Shown: positions 54,225-62,653 of the stretch, piece by piece
Numbering within the stretch: the first letter of the stretch is position 1
Layout of the letters: each line of letters begins with the position of its first letter
Source of the DNA: Inquilinus sp. KBS0705
GTDB taxonomy: Bacteria > Bacteroidota > Bacteroidia > Sphingobacteriales > Sphingobacteriaceae
NCBI GenBank assembly: GCA_005938025.2
Contig: VCCI02000001.1
Coordinates: 992,001-1,056,000, forward strand
Length of the DNA: 64,000 nucleotides
Direction of reading: 5' to 3'
Translations under genes and position numbers: made by a program
Notes under the pieces: model-generated
What the model saw: the letters and a program-made list of their open reading frames with translations, nothing else
What the model was told of the DNA's origin: nothing
Databases searched by the model: none

Positions 54225-56666
54225 TTATTTTACTTCATACGTAAATTTAGCGGCTCCAGCCATGCCTTCGTTTGTAATACCTTCTATTATTATTTGATAT
54301 GTTCCTTTATTATCAGCATTAAAGTAATCAAATGATGCATCTCCATTAACATCAGTGGCTATTTGGGGTAACCAAAAAATAGTACTGCGGAGGTCGGCAT
54401 GCTTGTAACTGTTGTTTTCCTGATCGTATCGGGGGGCGTAAAATTGGCGCGCTTTATAAAAGCCTACGATCTTAAGTGGCAGCACGCCGCGCGATATTAC
54501 GTTGGCAGGGTCTAAACCCACTCCCTGCTTTGTTGTTATTATTAACACGCCGCCTGCTCCTTCTACTCCATAAATGGCGGTACTGGCATATTTTAAAACC
54601 TCAACGCGTTCTACATCAATCGGATTAATGTTATCTATGTCAGACCGGTTACTTCGCGCCATGCCATCTATAACTACTAACATTGGTCTATCGAGCATTT
54701 TATTCATAGTTAAATAAGGAATAGCTGAACCAAGATGCTTTACAAAAGTTAAGCCTCCAACACGACCGGTAAGCACGTCAGACATTGATCCTGTGGTACG
54801 TATGTCTTTCATTTCAATTACATCATCAGCATTCCCGGCCCCCGCTAAACTTTGAGTACGGTACTCTCGTTTTTTAACCCCTTGAATTTTCACTTCCTTT
54901 AGCTGTATCCCCTTGCCGTAATATCTTAAAAAATCCTCGTGCCTGCTTTTACTGTTTTGCAAATAATCCTGTAAAATGGCAGTATCGGCCAATCCATTAT
55001 CATCGTGTAAAACGTCCGTTACCGGTGCAGGTGGTATAGATTGGTAGGTTAATTGGGTGTTGTTGTTGCCTTTATTGTTTATTGCATTTAACACAAACCG
55101 TGTAGTATCATAAAATGCCAGGTTGTCAAATTTAAAAATACCACCCTTATCTGTTTTAGCGGTAATCATCGAACCTCCGTTTATCGGAATCAGGGTTACC
55201 GTGCCATTATTTATAGCCTTACCCAAAAACGATTTTGCAATACCGCTTATACTTAAACCCTTCTCCGGCTCCGTTACATTTAATGGTATATCATCATCTA
55301 TTATGTTTTTCCATTTAAAGCGGCGGTATCCATGAGTAAGCATCACTAAATCAATATCGTTTTTTCTCTTCTCATCGTCATTGTAAAAATAATATCCGGG
55401 GTCTTCGATATACCCTTTCAGGCACGATGTAAGCAAAAGATAGCTTAAGATAGTTTCCTGTTTGTTATCATCAATAAGCACCTTGCTTTTATCTATCACT
55501 GATACCGAAAAATTCCCGGAAACGGGTTCCCAGTTTTTATCTTGCACATGCAGCTTAACTGTTATTTTCTCGCGGGTATTATAAACACCTTTTTCTGTTA
55601 ACGCATCAATGGTTAATCTGTTATTGTTATTTATAAAAACCAAACGTTCACATAAAGGCTCACCATCTGCAGATGTAAGTGTAATTTGTGCTATACCATC
55701 CCCTAATTTATCCTTTCGTATATCGTATCTTAATTCGCTGTTTGTTAGACTATCGATATAAGTTGTTAGCTTCCCGCCCGAATAAAAAAGCAAGTTGAAC
55801 AAACGTTGTTTATTTTGCTGATAAAATTCACCATTGGCTGTTAATTTTATAGATAGCATATTGGGCTGATTGACCACCGAGACAACAATTCCAACACTTT
55901 TTGCAGTTGGCAAATTAACATTTGCCTTTACACCGTTAGCATATACTATGTTGGCATGATAATGCTCACCTTTTGCAGGGGTAATATTTACGCTACCCAT
56001 ACCCATGTGGGTAGAGGAAAATTTTGTAATAGTGCTATCCTTTGCATTTAAAATAATTCCGCTTACATCTATTCCTTTGCCATTAGAGGCGATAGCCTTA
56101 AAAGCTACATTTGATTGTACCCCTGCTACCAGATCTCCCCCTTCAGGAAAAAATTGAAGATCGGGCATTTCCGTTGTATGATTAGTTGGTGAAATAGGCT
56201 TTTTTATGGTTTTAATAATGGCCATAATTGGTACAACACGATCAAAAAATTGATCGTTGCCATAACCCTGCATTATTTTGGTATATGCCCTTAACCTATA
56301 ATTGCCACTCGCAAGCGAATCCGGTAAAGCAAAATCTCCCCATGCAAGCCCATTGTTAATTTGGAGTTTAATAGATTGACTTATTTTATTTTGCGGGTTT
56401 ACAATATCGGCATATAACACCCCACTTAAGGGCGACAGGATATTTTCTTCACCGTTGGTAATATAGGCTTTAAAGTATATGGTATCACCCGCGGCATAAT
56501 AGGGCTTGTCTAAATGCAAATAAGCTTTTTCTGTAGGATGTTGTTTAAAAAAGGTATTTAGTTTGGCAGCTTGCTCTTTTATAGTCAAAGGTTTATGAGT
56601 TTGCCCCTTTGCTATCGTTATGCCTCCAATTAATATAGCGATAGCCAGTATAACGCCTTTTTTCAT
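54225..56666 (-). CDS. Large secreted MG2-like protein with TonB plug domain
   Basis: 813 residues, signal MKKGVILAIAILIGGITIAKGQ. N-terminal macroglobulin-like MG2 domain (EKAYLHLDKPYYAAGDTIYFKAYI), a second Ig-like domain (KITVKLHVQDKNWEPVSGNFSVSVIDKS), a carboxypeptidase-regulatory-like segment around GLSISGIAKSFLGKAINNGTVTLIP, and a plug domain near 620-720 (ERVEVLKYASTAIYGVEGAG GVLIITTKQG). No beta-barrel follows. Common Bacteroidota architecture of unknown function, possibly binding to partner receptors. Confidence 0.83.
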   Translation of the reverse strand: MKKGVILAIAILIGGITIAKGQTHKPLTIKEQAAKLNTFFKQHPTEKAYLHLDKPYYAAGDTIYFKAYITNGEENILSPLSGVLYADIVNPQNKISQSIKLQINNGLAWGDFALPDSLASGNYRLRAYTKIMQGYGNDQFFDRVVPIMAIIKTIKKPISPTNHTTEMPDLQFFPEGGDLVAGVQSNVAFKAIASNGKGIDVSGIILNAKDSTITKFSSTHMGMGSVNITPAKGEHYHANIVYANGVKANVNLPTAKSVGIVVSVVNQPNMLSIKLTANGEFYQQNKQRLFNLLFYSGGKLTTYIDSLTNSELRYDIRKDKLGDGIAQITLTSADGEPLCERLVFINNNNRLTIDALTEKGVYNTREKITVKLHVQDKNWEPVSGNFSVSVIDKSKVLIDDNKQETILSYLLLTSCLKGYIEDPGYYFYNDDEKRKNDIDLVMLTHGYRRFKWKNIIDDDIPLNVTEPEKGLSISGIAKSFLGKAINNGTVTLIPINGGSMITAKTDKGGIFKFDNLAFYDTTRFVLNAINNKGNNNTQLTYQSIPPAPVTDVLHDDNGLADTAILQDYLQNSKSRHEDFLRYYGKGIQLKEVKIQGVKKREYRTQSLAGAGNADDVIEMKDIRTTGSMSDVLTGRVGGLTFVKHLGSAIPYLTMNKMLDRPMLVVIDGMARSNRSDIDNINPIDVERVEVLKYASTAIYGVEGAGGVLIITTKQGVGLDPANVISRGVLPLKIVGFYKARQFYAPRYDQENNSYKHADLRSTIFWLPQIATDVNGDASFDYFNADNKGTYQIIIEGITNEGMAGAAKFTYEVK

Positions 56667-56773
56667 TAATAGTAATTTAGGTGGGATAATTGATTATTAA
56701 CAAGTTAAACAACTTTTTCCTAAATATTTATAATAATCTTTCTGCTTGAAACTACGGCGAAAAAAAAGCCACA

Positions 56774-56812
56774 AAAAAAGGCCTTTCAGTTATCTGAAAG
56801 GCCTTTTGCTAA
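56774..56812 (-). terminator. terminator behind the cytochrome/propeller gene
   Basis: AAAAGGCCTTTCAG (56776-56789), loop TTAT, CTGAAAGGCCTTTT (56794-56807): 14-bp perfect stem with A/T flanks, functional both ways; it sits 10 bp after the stop of the minus-strand gene. Confidence 0.92.
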
Positions 56813-56821
56813 TATTGATCT

Positions 56822-59488
56822 TTAATTTTTTTGCTGCGACAAGAAAGTAACCAGCGATGCAAACTCATCGTACGACAAGGCGTTGGCCAGGCCGGTAGGC
56901 ATCATTGATGTTTTTAATTCTTTACGTGATACGATATCTGATGCCTTGATGGTAAACACATCGCCAACTATATTACGCATTACTATTTTTTGTGCCGATT
57001 CCTCTGCCACAAAGCCGGTATAGCTTTTGCCCCCTTTGGCCGTTATTGTTACTGTCGCAAATCCCTGCGATATAGATGCACTTGGCTTTAATATCGATTC
57101 GGCAATTTGCTGGCGTGTCATGATAGATCCTATCTGCCCCATAAACGGCCCTTTCAGCTTTTCGCCGCGTTTAATACTATGGCAGGCTACGCAGCCTTGC
57201 TGAGTAAACAAGCCGCGACCTTTTGTTGGGTCGCCTTTAATTTTGGCAAGGGCTAGCATAATATCCTCGATAGATGATTTGCCTATCTGACCTTTTTTGC
57301 TGCGGATCTTCTCCAGATCTATTTTTGCTTCCTTAACAGCGGCAACTTTTTCTTCGGCGCCAAATGCGGTTATCTCCATGCGGTTGCGGGCATTAAGGTC
57401 GGCATAAAACTGCTTGCCGGCTGGTGTGGCTTTTGCCCTTTGCGCGGTTAAAAATGCCTTAATTTTTGGTGATGCTTCCCAAGTGATGGCTTTGTAATAC
57501 GGGCCATGCGAGTCGGGCCTTGTGCTCCACCACCACGATCCGTCGTACGGTGCTTCCTCTTTATAAAGCCTTGCAAGGGTAGTTAGTATCTGGGTTTTTG
57601 TTTTTGGGCTTTTTGCTTTAGGGTAAGCCGCTATTAAGCCGTCAACTGCCCGGGTATCGTGCATGTAGCGTAAGGCCCAAAGCGCCAGGGTAGAATTTTC
57701 GGTACCGATGGCACTTACACAGGCATTAACCGCATTTAGGCTAACCAATGCCCTTACCGCTAAATGAGCAGGTATAATAGCCGAATTCGGCGTGGCGTGC
57801 GGCCCCTCGGTGCCTTTAGCGGGTGCAGCAAATGATGCAGGCACCTTTGTTTGTAATAATGCTTTAGCGGTCTCTATACGGCCCAACCTGCCTAAGCCAA
57901 TAATGGCGGCTGCTTGTACACGAGCAGATGGACTGCTCAACGCAGTTAAAAATGGCTCTGTCGGTACCGATTGTAAGCGGCCCTTTCTATCGGTTAAAGC
58001 TTTTAATGCAAATTCCTGTAAGTCTTTATCTTGTGTTAACGGCACCAATGCGGCTGTGCCGCCTTCTCCGGCTATCTGGGTATAAGTAAACAAACCTGCC
58101 ACACGTGCATACAATGGTTGTTTAGCATCTGTTACAATAGCCCAGGCAGCTTTTGAGGCTTCATCTGCCGGGCGGTTAAGCAATTCCTGCGATGCACTTA
58201 AACGCGCCACGGCGCTGGCCGATGTTAACATACCCGCCAGATCTTTTACAGATGCCGCTTGTACGTTAGGGAAGGCTGTATAGGTCCAGTTGGTTGGCAC
58301 AGCGCGTATTACATATCCCTTAGACGGGCTCCCTTCATAACCGGCACCATCCCATGCCGAAAGATATAATCTGCCTGAACCATCTACGTCCAGATCGGTT
58401 ATTTGCGGCAATTCAATAAAGTCTTCTTGTTTTTGGGTAAAGCTGGCCCCATCAGGTGTAACGCGATGAATGTATAACTCGCTTCGGCCCCAATCAGCCA
58501 TCATGGGCACATGGTTATATTTTTCGGGCCAGGTTGGTTCGTCCATAAACAAAGCACCGGTACCCGACCCTCCTCCTACATCTACCAGCGCAGGTAATAT
58601 CTCGTCGGTGAAATTCTGGAATAATAAGGGGTAACCATATTCGCCCGATTGCAGGTGATGCGAGAAACGAATGTTCCAGCCGCCGCCATCGTTTGTGTTA
58701 TCGCGGGTAAAAATGTTCATGTATGGGTCAATGGCTACATCATATATATTACGTGTACCGTGCGAAAATATTTCCATTTCGGTACCATCGGGCCTTACCC
58801 TTACAATACCGCCGCCCAGCATGGTTAACTTTTTACCGCCGCGGTCAATGGCATCATGAAAGCCAAAATCGCCAACGGCAATATATATCCAGCCATCTAT
58901 ACCCATTCGTATACCGTTTGTAGCATGGTCGGTACCGCGTTCGGCCAGCATATTGGGGTTGCTTATATGTTCTATCAGTGGTTTCTCGGGGCCGTCGGCT
59001 ACGCCATCGTGGTTTTTATCTTCAAAAACAACCAAATTCATGCCAGTCGCTTTTTTAGTATCGGGCGAAAAGATAGTATGCAATACAAATACCTGATCGC
59101 CTTTTACTATAATCCCCCGTGGGTTATCTACACGGGCAAATTCGGTATGGCTATCCATTTTGCCATCATTATCTTTATCAATCAACTTAAGTATCATGCC
59201 TTTTCCGGGCTCTTTACCCAACGATCCCATCATATCTACCCCAACATAAACTTCGCCGGTGGCAGCAACAGCAAGGCAGGCAGGGCTGGGCGTAAGATCA
59301 GGCCCCGAAAATGTGCTCACTGTTAAACCATCGGGCCAGTTACCCCTGGGTGCTAATGGTAATTTACGCGTATGTGCAAGTGAAGAATCGGTATTTAATT
59401 GATCGTTATATTGGTTTTGATGCGTGTTGTATTTTACAAGGCCCAAAAGGCAAATAACAAAAAATAGGGTAAAGGAAAATTTTAACAT
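56822..59488 (-). CDS. Secreted propeller/HEAT protein with C-terminal cytochrome c domain
   Basis: 888 residues. Signal/anchor MLKFSFTLFFVICLLGLVKY. N-terminal six-bladed propeller of the sorbosone/glucose-dehydrogenase-like DUF7133 type (LAVAATGEVYVGVDMMGSLG, GIRMGIDGWIYIAVGDFGFH, RGTDHATNGIRMG), a HEAT-repeat part about 430-640, and a class I cytochrome c at residues ~760-888: C766-x-x-C769-H770 (QQGCVACHSIKRG) with a distal Met in SMMPTGLANAL. Architecture typical of PVC/Bacteroidota periplasmic sugar dehydrogenases, electrons leaving through the heme. Terminator follows. Confidence 0.9.
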   Translation of the reverse strand: MLKFSFTLFFVICLLGLVKYNTHQNQYNDQLNTDSSLAHTRKLPLAPRGNWPDGLTVSTFSGPDLTPSPACLAVAATGEVYVGVDMMGSLGKEPGKGMILKLIDKDNDGKMDSHTEFARVDNPRGIIVKGDQVFVLHTIFSPDTKKATGMNLVVFEDKNHDGVADGPEKPLIEHISNPNMLAERGTDHATNGIRMGIDGWIYIAVGDFGFHDAIDRGGKKLTMLGGGIVRVRPDGTEMEIFSHGTRNIYDVAIDPYMNIFTRDNTNDGGGWNIRFSHHLQSGEYGYPLLFQNFTDEILPALVDVGGGSGTGALFMDEPTWPEKYNHVPMMADWGRSELYIHRVTPDGASFTQKQEDFIELPQITDLDVDGSGRLYLSAWDGAGYEGSPSKGYVIRAVPTNWTYTAFPNVQAASVKDLAGMLTSASAVARLSASQELLNRPADEASKAAWAIVTDAKQPLYARVAGLFTYTQIAGEGGTAALVPLTQDKDLQEFALKALTDRKGRLQSVPTEPFLTALSSPSARVQAAAIIGLGRLGRIETAKALLQTKVPASFAAPAKGTEGPHATPNSAIIPAHLAVRALVSLNAVNACVSAIGTENSTLALWALRYMHDTRAVDGLIAAYPKAKSPKTKTQILTTLARLYKEEAPYDGSWWWSTRPDSHGPYYKAITWEASPKIKAFLTAQRAKATPAGKQFYADLNARNRMEITAFGAEEKVAAVKEAKIDLEKIRSKKGQIGKSSIEDIMLALAKIKGDPTKGRGLFTQQGCVACHSIKRGEKLKGPFMGQIGSIMTRQQIAESILKPSASISQGFATVTITAKGGKSYTGFVAEESAQKIVMRNIVGDVFTIKASDIVSRKELKTSMMPTGLANALSYDEFASLVTFLSQQKN

Positions 59489-59679
59489 AACGCTTATTGT
59501 ATTAAGATAATAGTGGCAATATATAATTAATAGGATTAATTAACAGTAACATTTATATAGATGGAAACCGGTTTATGTAATAGGTGTATCGGCCAAATTT
59601 GCAACTATGGGCAATATAATATGGGGGACAAACCATTATTTTTTAGGGGGCAAAATTGCAGTGATGCCTATTTGATCAT

Positions 59680-61305
59680 TTATTTAGTACCCGCTTTGTT
59701 TTTTAAGTAGTAAAACAATGGCTCGCTTATATTATACCCAAACGGGCCAAAGTCAAAATAAGCATTACCTATTATCAAATCGCTTTTCCCGTCGCCGTTT
59801 AAGTCTCCGTCGGCAAGGGTAACGGCGCGTTCAAAACGGGTGTTAAGTGGTAATGCATGTGGTTCAAAGTTAAGCGCACCTTTATTTTTAAAGTAAACAA
59901 ACCCTTCCTCCGTTTGCCGCGCATCTGTATATAAACTTACCGTTGCAATATCAATATTACCATCGCCATCAAAATCGCGCGCTATTGCTTTATAACAGCC
60001 GTTTATCGGATAAAAAAATTGCTGCTCGTACTTGTCGTTCCCTTTGTTGATATATATGTATACACCATGATAGGGCTTTAAAACTAATGTGGCGTTTCCA
60101 TTGTCGCCGCAGGTATATACAATGTCTTTTAAACCATCGTGGTTCACATCCACCCTTTCAAAAAACGACGAACCATAAATAGCCGGGAACCGCATAATAG
60201 GTATCTCTTTAAAAGTGCCGTTGCCATTATTTAATAAATGTGATATGCGCTCCTGCCCTTGTGTAAATAACACCCAAATATTAGGCAGCTTACTATTGTT
60301 ATCATAATCTATGTAAGCTTTAACTGCACCGGGCAGGTTGCTGATAATATGTTTTATAAACGTACCATCGCCCTTATTCTCCATCCATGTAAGTGCGCCT
60401 ATCAAATTGCCAAATTCGCATATTAAATAATCTGTTTGATGGTCGCCGTTTATATCTGCAGGTATAATTTCAACAGGCCTAACCAGGTCTTTAAACAGCG
60501 GCGTGGTATCAATGCTCATTTTACCAGCAGTACTTATTTTAAGCTTTGCCACACTTCCGGCTTTATCATCATTGGCACCCAACTCCTTCCCTATCATACA
60601 CACCAGTATTTGGTTGGCGGTAAAGCACATATCTACAACCGGGCCCGTAGTTTTTACTGAATCAACTACTTTTAATTTACTATTTAGTAAGTATAGCTTG
60701 TGCGATTGCCCGTTGGCAACAAATACTCTTGTGGGCTTTACACTGGTATCAATTTTTATGTAGGTAGCTAAAACTTGCCCGCCTGACAAAGATTTAGCAG
60801 CCGCCTCTAAATTGAAAAAAGGCATTGTGCGGGTTATAGGAATTGTACGCTTTTGAGCCGGTAAAAACATTGGCGCTTTAGCCATATAATAGCTAATAAT
60901 ATGTTGCCATTGTTCATCGGTAAGTAATGGTTTATCCGGAACAATTAATTCGCTGCTTTTTATTGATTCTGTATACGATTCGCCATAATATGCTTTTATG
61001 CCAAGGCGTATCCCCATTTGCGGCAAAATGCTTTTCCACTTGTTTTTGTTTAACAGCTGAGGGTTGGGTAATAAATGGCAGGACCGACAATATTTTTGCG
61101 ACAACACAGCGCCATCTTCGATATCGCTCTGCGAGGCCGGTAACAGGTAGGCATCTGTCTCAGTACGGTTATCAATGGCATTGCTTGTATCAAAAAACAA
61201 ATAGGCAGCAATCGCACCAATTATCAAAACAGCAATTATAATAATTAGCTTTTTATAAGGTAACGGCTTTTTTTGGCTGGCTACAGCTGGTTTGCTTTTA
61301 TTCAT
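59680..61305 (-). CDS. Membrane-anchored protein with c-type heme motif and FG-GAP repeats
   Basis: 541 residues. One N-terminal TM (LIIIIAVLIIGAIAAYLFFD), then C73-x-x-C76-H77 (QKYCRSCHLLPNP), a single cytochrome c-like heme site in a short domain, followed by FG-GAP/VCBS-type repeats (DINGDHQTDYLICEFGNLIG, DVNHDGLKDIVYTCGDNGNA, DFDGDGNIDIATVSLYTDAR, DLNGDGKSDLIIGNAYFDF), each with a DxDxDGxxD Ca-binding loop. It probably faces the periplasm. It lies 22 bp behind the haloperoxidase-like gene. Confidence 0.85.
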   Translation of the reverse strand: MNKSKPAVASQKKPLPYKKLIIIIAVLIIGAIAAYLFFDTSNAIDNRTETDAYLLPASQSDIEDGAVLSQKYCRSCHLLPNPQLLNKNKWKSILPQMGIRLGIKAYYGESYTESIKSSELIVPDKPLLTDEQWQHIISYYMAKAPMFLPAQKRTIPITRTMPFFNLEAAAKSLSGGQVLATYIKIDTSVKPTRVFVANGQSHKLYLLNSKLKVVDSVKTTGPVVDMCFTANQILVCMIGKELGANDDKAGSVAKLKISTAGKMSIDTTPLFKDLVRPVEIIPADINGDHQTDYLICEFGNLIGALTWMENKGDGTFIKHIISNLPGAVKAYIDYDNNSKLPNIWVLFTQGQERISHLLNNGNGTFKEIPIMRFPAIYGSSFFERVDVNHDGLKDIVYTCGDNGNATLVLKPYHGVYIYINKGNDKYEQQFFYPINGCYKAIARDFDGDGNIDIATVSLYTDARQTEEGFVYFKNKGALNFEPHALPLNTRFERAVTLADGDLNGDGKSDLIIGNAYFDFGPFGYNISEPLFYYLKNKAGTK

Positions 61306-61327
61306 TATTGCCTAATAAGCCCTTTAA

Positions 61328-62653
61328 CTACATTGGTTTATTATATATTTTATTAAGCACCCAATGGCCCACCTTATCGCCCTGGCTAACACCATTATCT
61401 ATTGCATCCATAAAGTGTATACCTCCCCAAAACCTGGAGATGGCTGCTTCCTGCGCGGCGTTATTGAAAGAAGTAAAACTCCTTTTTGGCACTCCGTATT
61501 TTGTCTCGATATCATCTACGTAATGGAAATTATCGCCAAAATAATGCGTTAAAATCACCGCTGATGATTTGGATATTACCGAGTGGCCGCTAATATATTC
61601 GGGGAAAGGCGGTGTTTGTAATAAGGGTTTCCATGTAGGATCTATATACTTACGAATCGCAGTTTCAGGTCGTATACGGTTAGTGCGATATTTATCATCC
61701 CAGCAACATATAAAACTATCCATTAAGCCAATAGCAACAACAGTGTGTATCTCCATTGCCTTTGAAAAATCTGTCTTTTGCTTATCGCAAGCTAAACCGG
61801 TAATACCCATCCAATGCGCACCCGGCGATATCTTTTTTAAACCGATGAGCATGTGGCCATCGTTTTGCACGGCAAATGGGTTACAGTCCCAAAAGTTGGC
61901 AATGTCACGTTCCTGGCTGGTTAAGCCGTTGCCACTTTTGGTATAACTTAATTGCAGAAATTTATAAAACGCTGAATTTTTGCTGGTAGAAAAAGGAATT
62001 GGTGGCGCAGGTAAAAACTGCGAGGCCGAGTCAAGCGTCATAGGCCTTATGGTATTAAAATAAGGCTCTACAGGGCTCATATATGCTGGCGGTGTAGCTT
62101 TCCAATCGCCGTTGCCTGCCGACTCCTGGTAACGTGTATAATTGCCTATGCGATTGTATTTATCGGCCTTGGCATAGGCCAATACCTTTTTACTTACTTG
62201 CTGTGCATAACTTAGCGAGCTATCTATAACGCTTTGCTCAAACCCAATCTTTCTGCACGAATCTAATAAGCTGGTTTCGTACTTAGCCAGCAAAGTACTG
62301 CCTGATGGCTGTAACTTTTCGGCAGTTTTTAATACGGCTAAAATAGCACTCAGGCGGTAATCGTAACCGGCTACTGTTTTTGGTTTAACCATAGGCGGGT
62401 AACCGTTTAACTTACCATGCATGGTAGATACAGCTTTATCATTTTGCGATACAACTTCGTACCCGGCTAAACAGCTGTAAGCAAAAAAACGTGCTGCCAA
62501 CGGCGGGTTAGTAACATCGTGTATCATTACATCTGTCATCTGGCCAATAACCTTGCTGATATCGCTACTTGTTAACTTAGGTGATTGTGTTGTTTTACAG
62601 CCATTAATAACTGCAACACTAAAAAATATGCATACTAAAAGCTTCTTCATCAT
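61328..62653 (-). CDS. Vanadium-haloperoxidase/PAP2-type lipoprotein
   Basis: 441 residues. Lipoprotein signal MMKKLLVCIFFSVAVINGC. The vanadate/phosphate-binding motifs are all present: K-x6-R-P (KYRTNRIRP), E/P-x-S-G-H (PEYISGHSVISK) and S-R-x-x-x-G-x-H-x-x-x-D (SRFWGGIHFMDA), with the catalytic histidines in SGH and GIH. Could be a haloperoxidase or an acid phosphatase-like enzyme. Start overlaps the stop of the FG-GAP gene by 4 bp (ATGA), implying co-translation. Confidence 0.88.
   Translation of the reverse strand: MMKKLLVCIFFSVAVINGCKTTQSPKLTSSDISKVIGQMTDVMIHDVTNPPLAARFFAYSCLAGYEVVSQNDKAVSTMHGKLNGYPPMVKPKTVAGYDYRLSAILAVLKTAEKLQPSGSTLLAKYETSLLDSCRKIGFEQSVIDSSLSYAQQVSKKVLAYAKADKYNRIGNYTRYQESAGNGDWKATPPAYMSPVEPYFNTIRPMTLDSASQFLPAPPIPFSTSKNSAFYKFLQLSYTKSGNGLTSQERDIANFWDCNPFAVQNDGHMLIGLKKISPGAHWMGITGLACDKQKTDFSKAMEIHTVVAIGLMDSFICCWDDKYRTNRIRPETAIRKYIDPTWKPLLQTPPFPEYISGHSVISKSSAVILTHYFGDNFHYVDDIETKYGVPKRSFTSFNNAAQEAAISRFWGGIHFMDAIDNGVSQGDKVGHWVLNKIYNKPM

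Noticed and set aside
58856-59326. 156-aa plus-strand ORF opposite the cytochrome/propeller gene
   Set aside because: Antisense to a gene with clear heme and propeller motifs.
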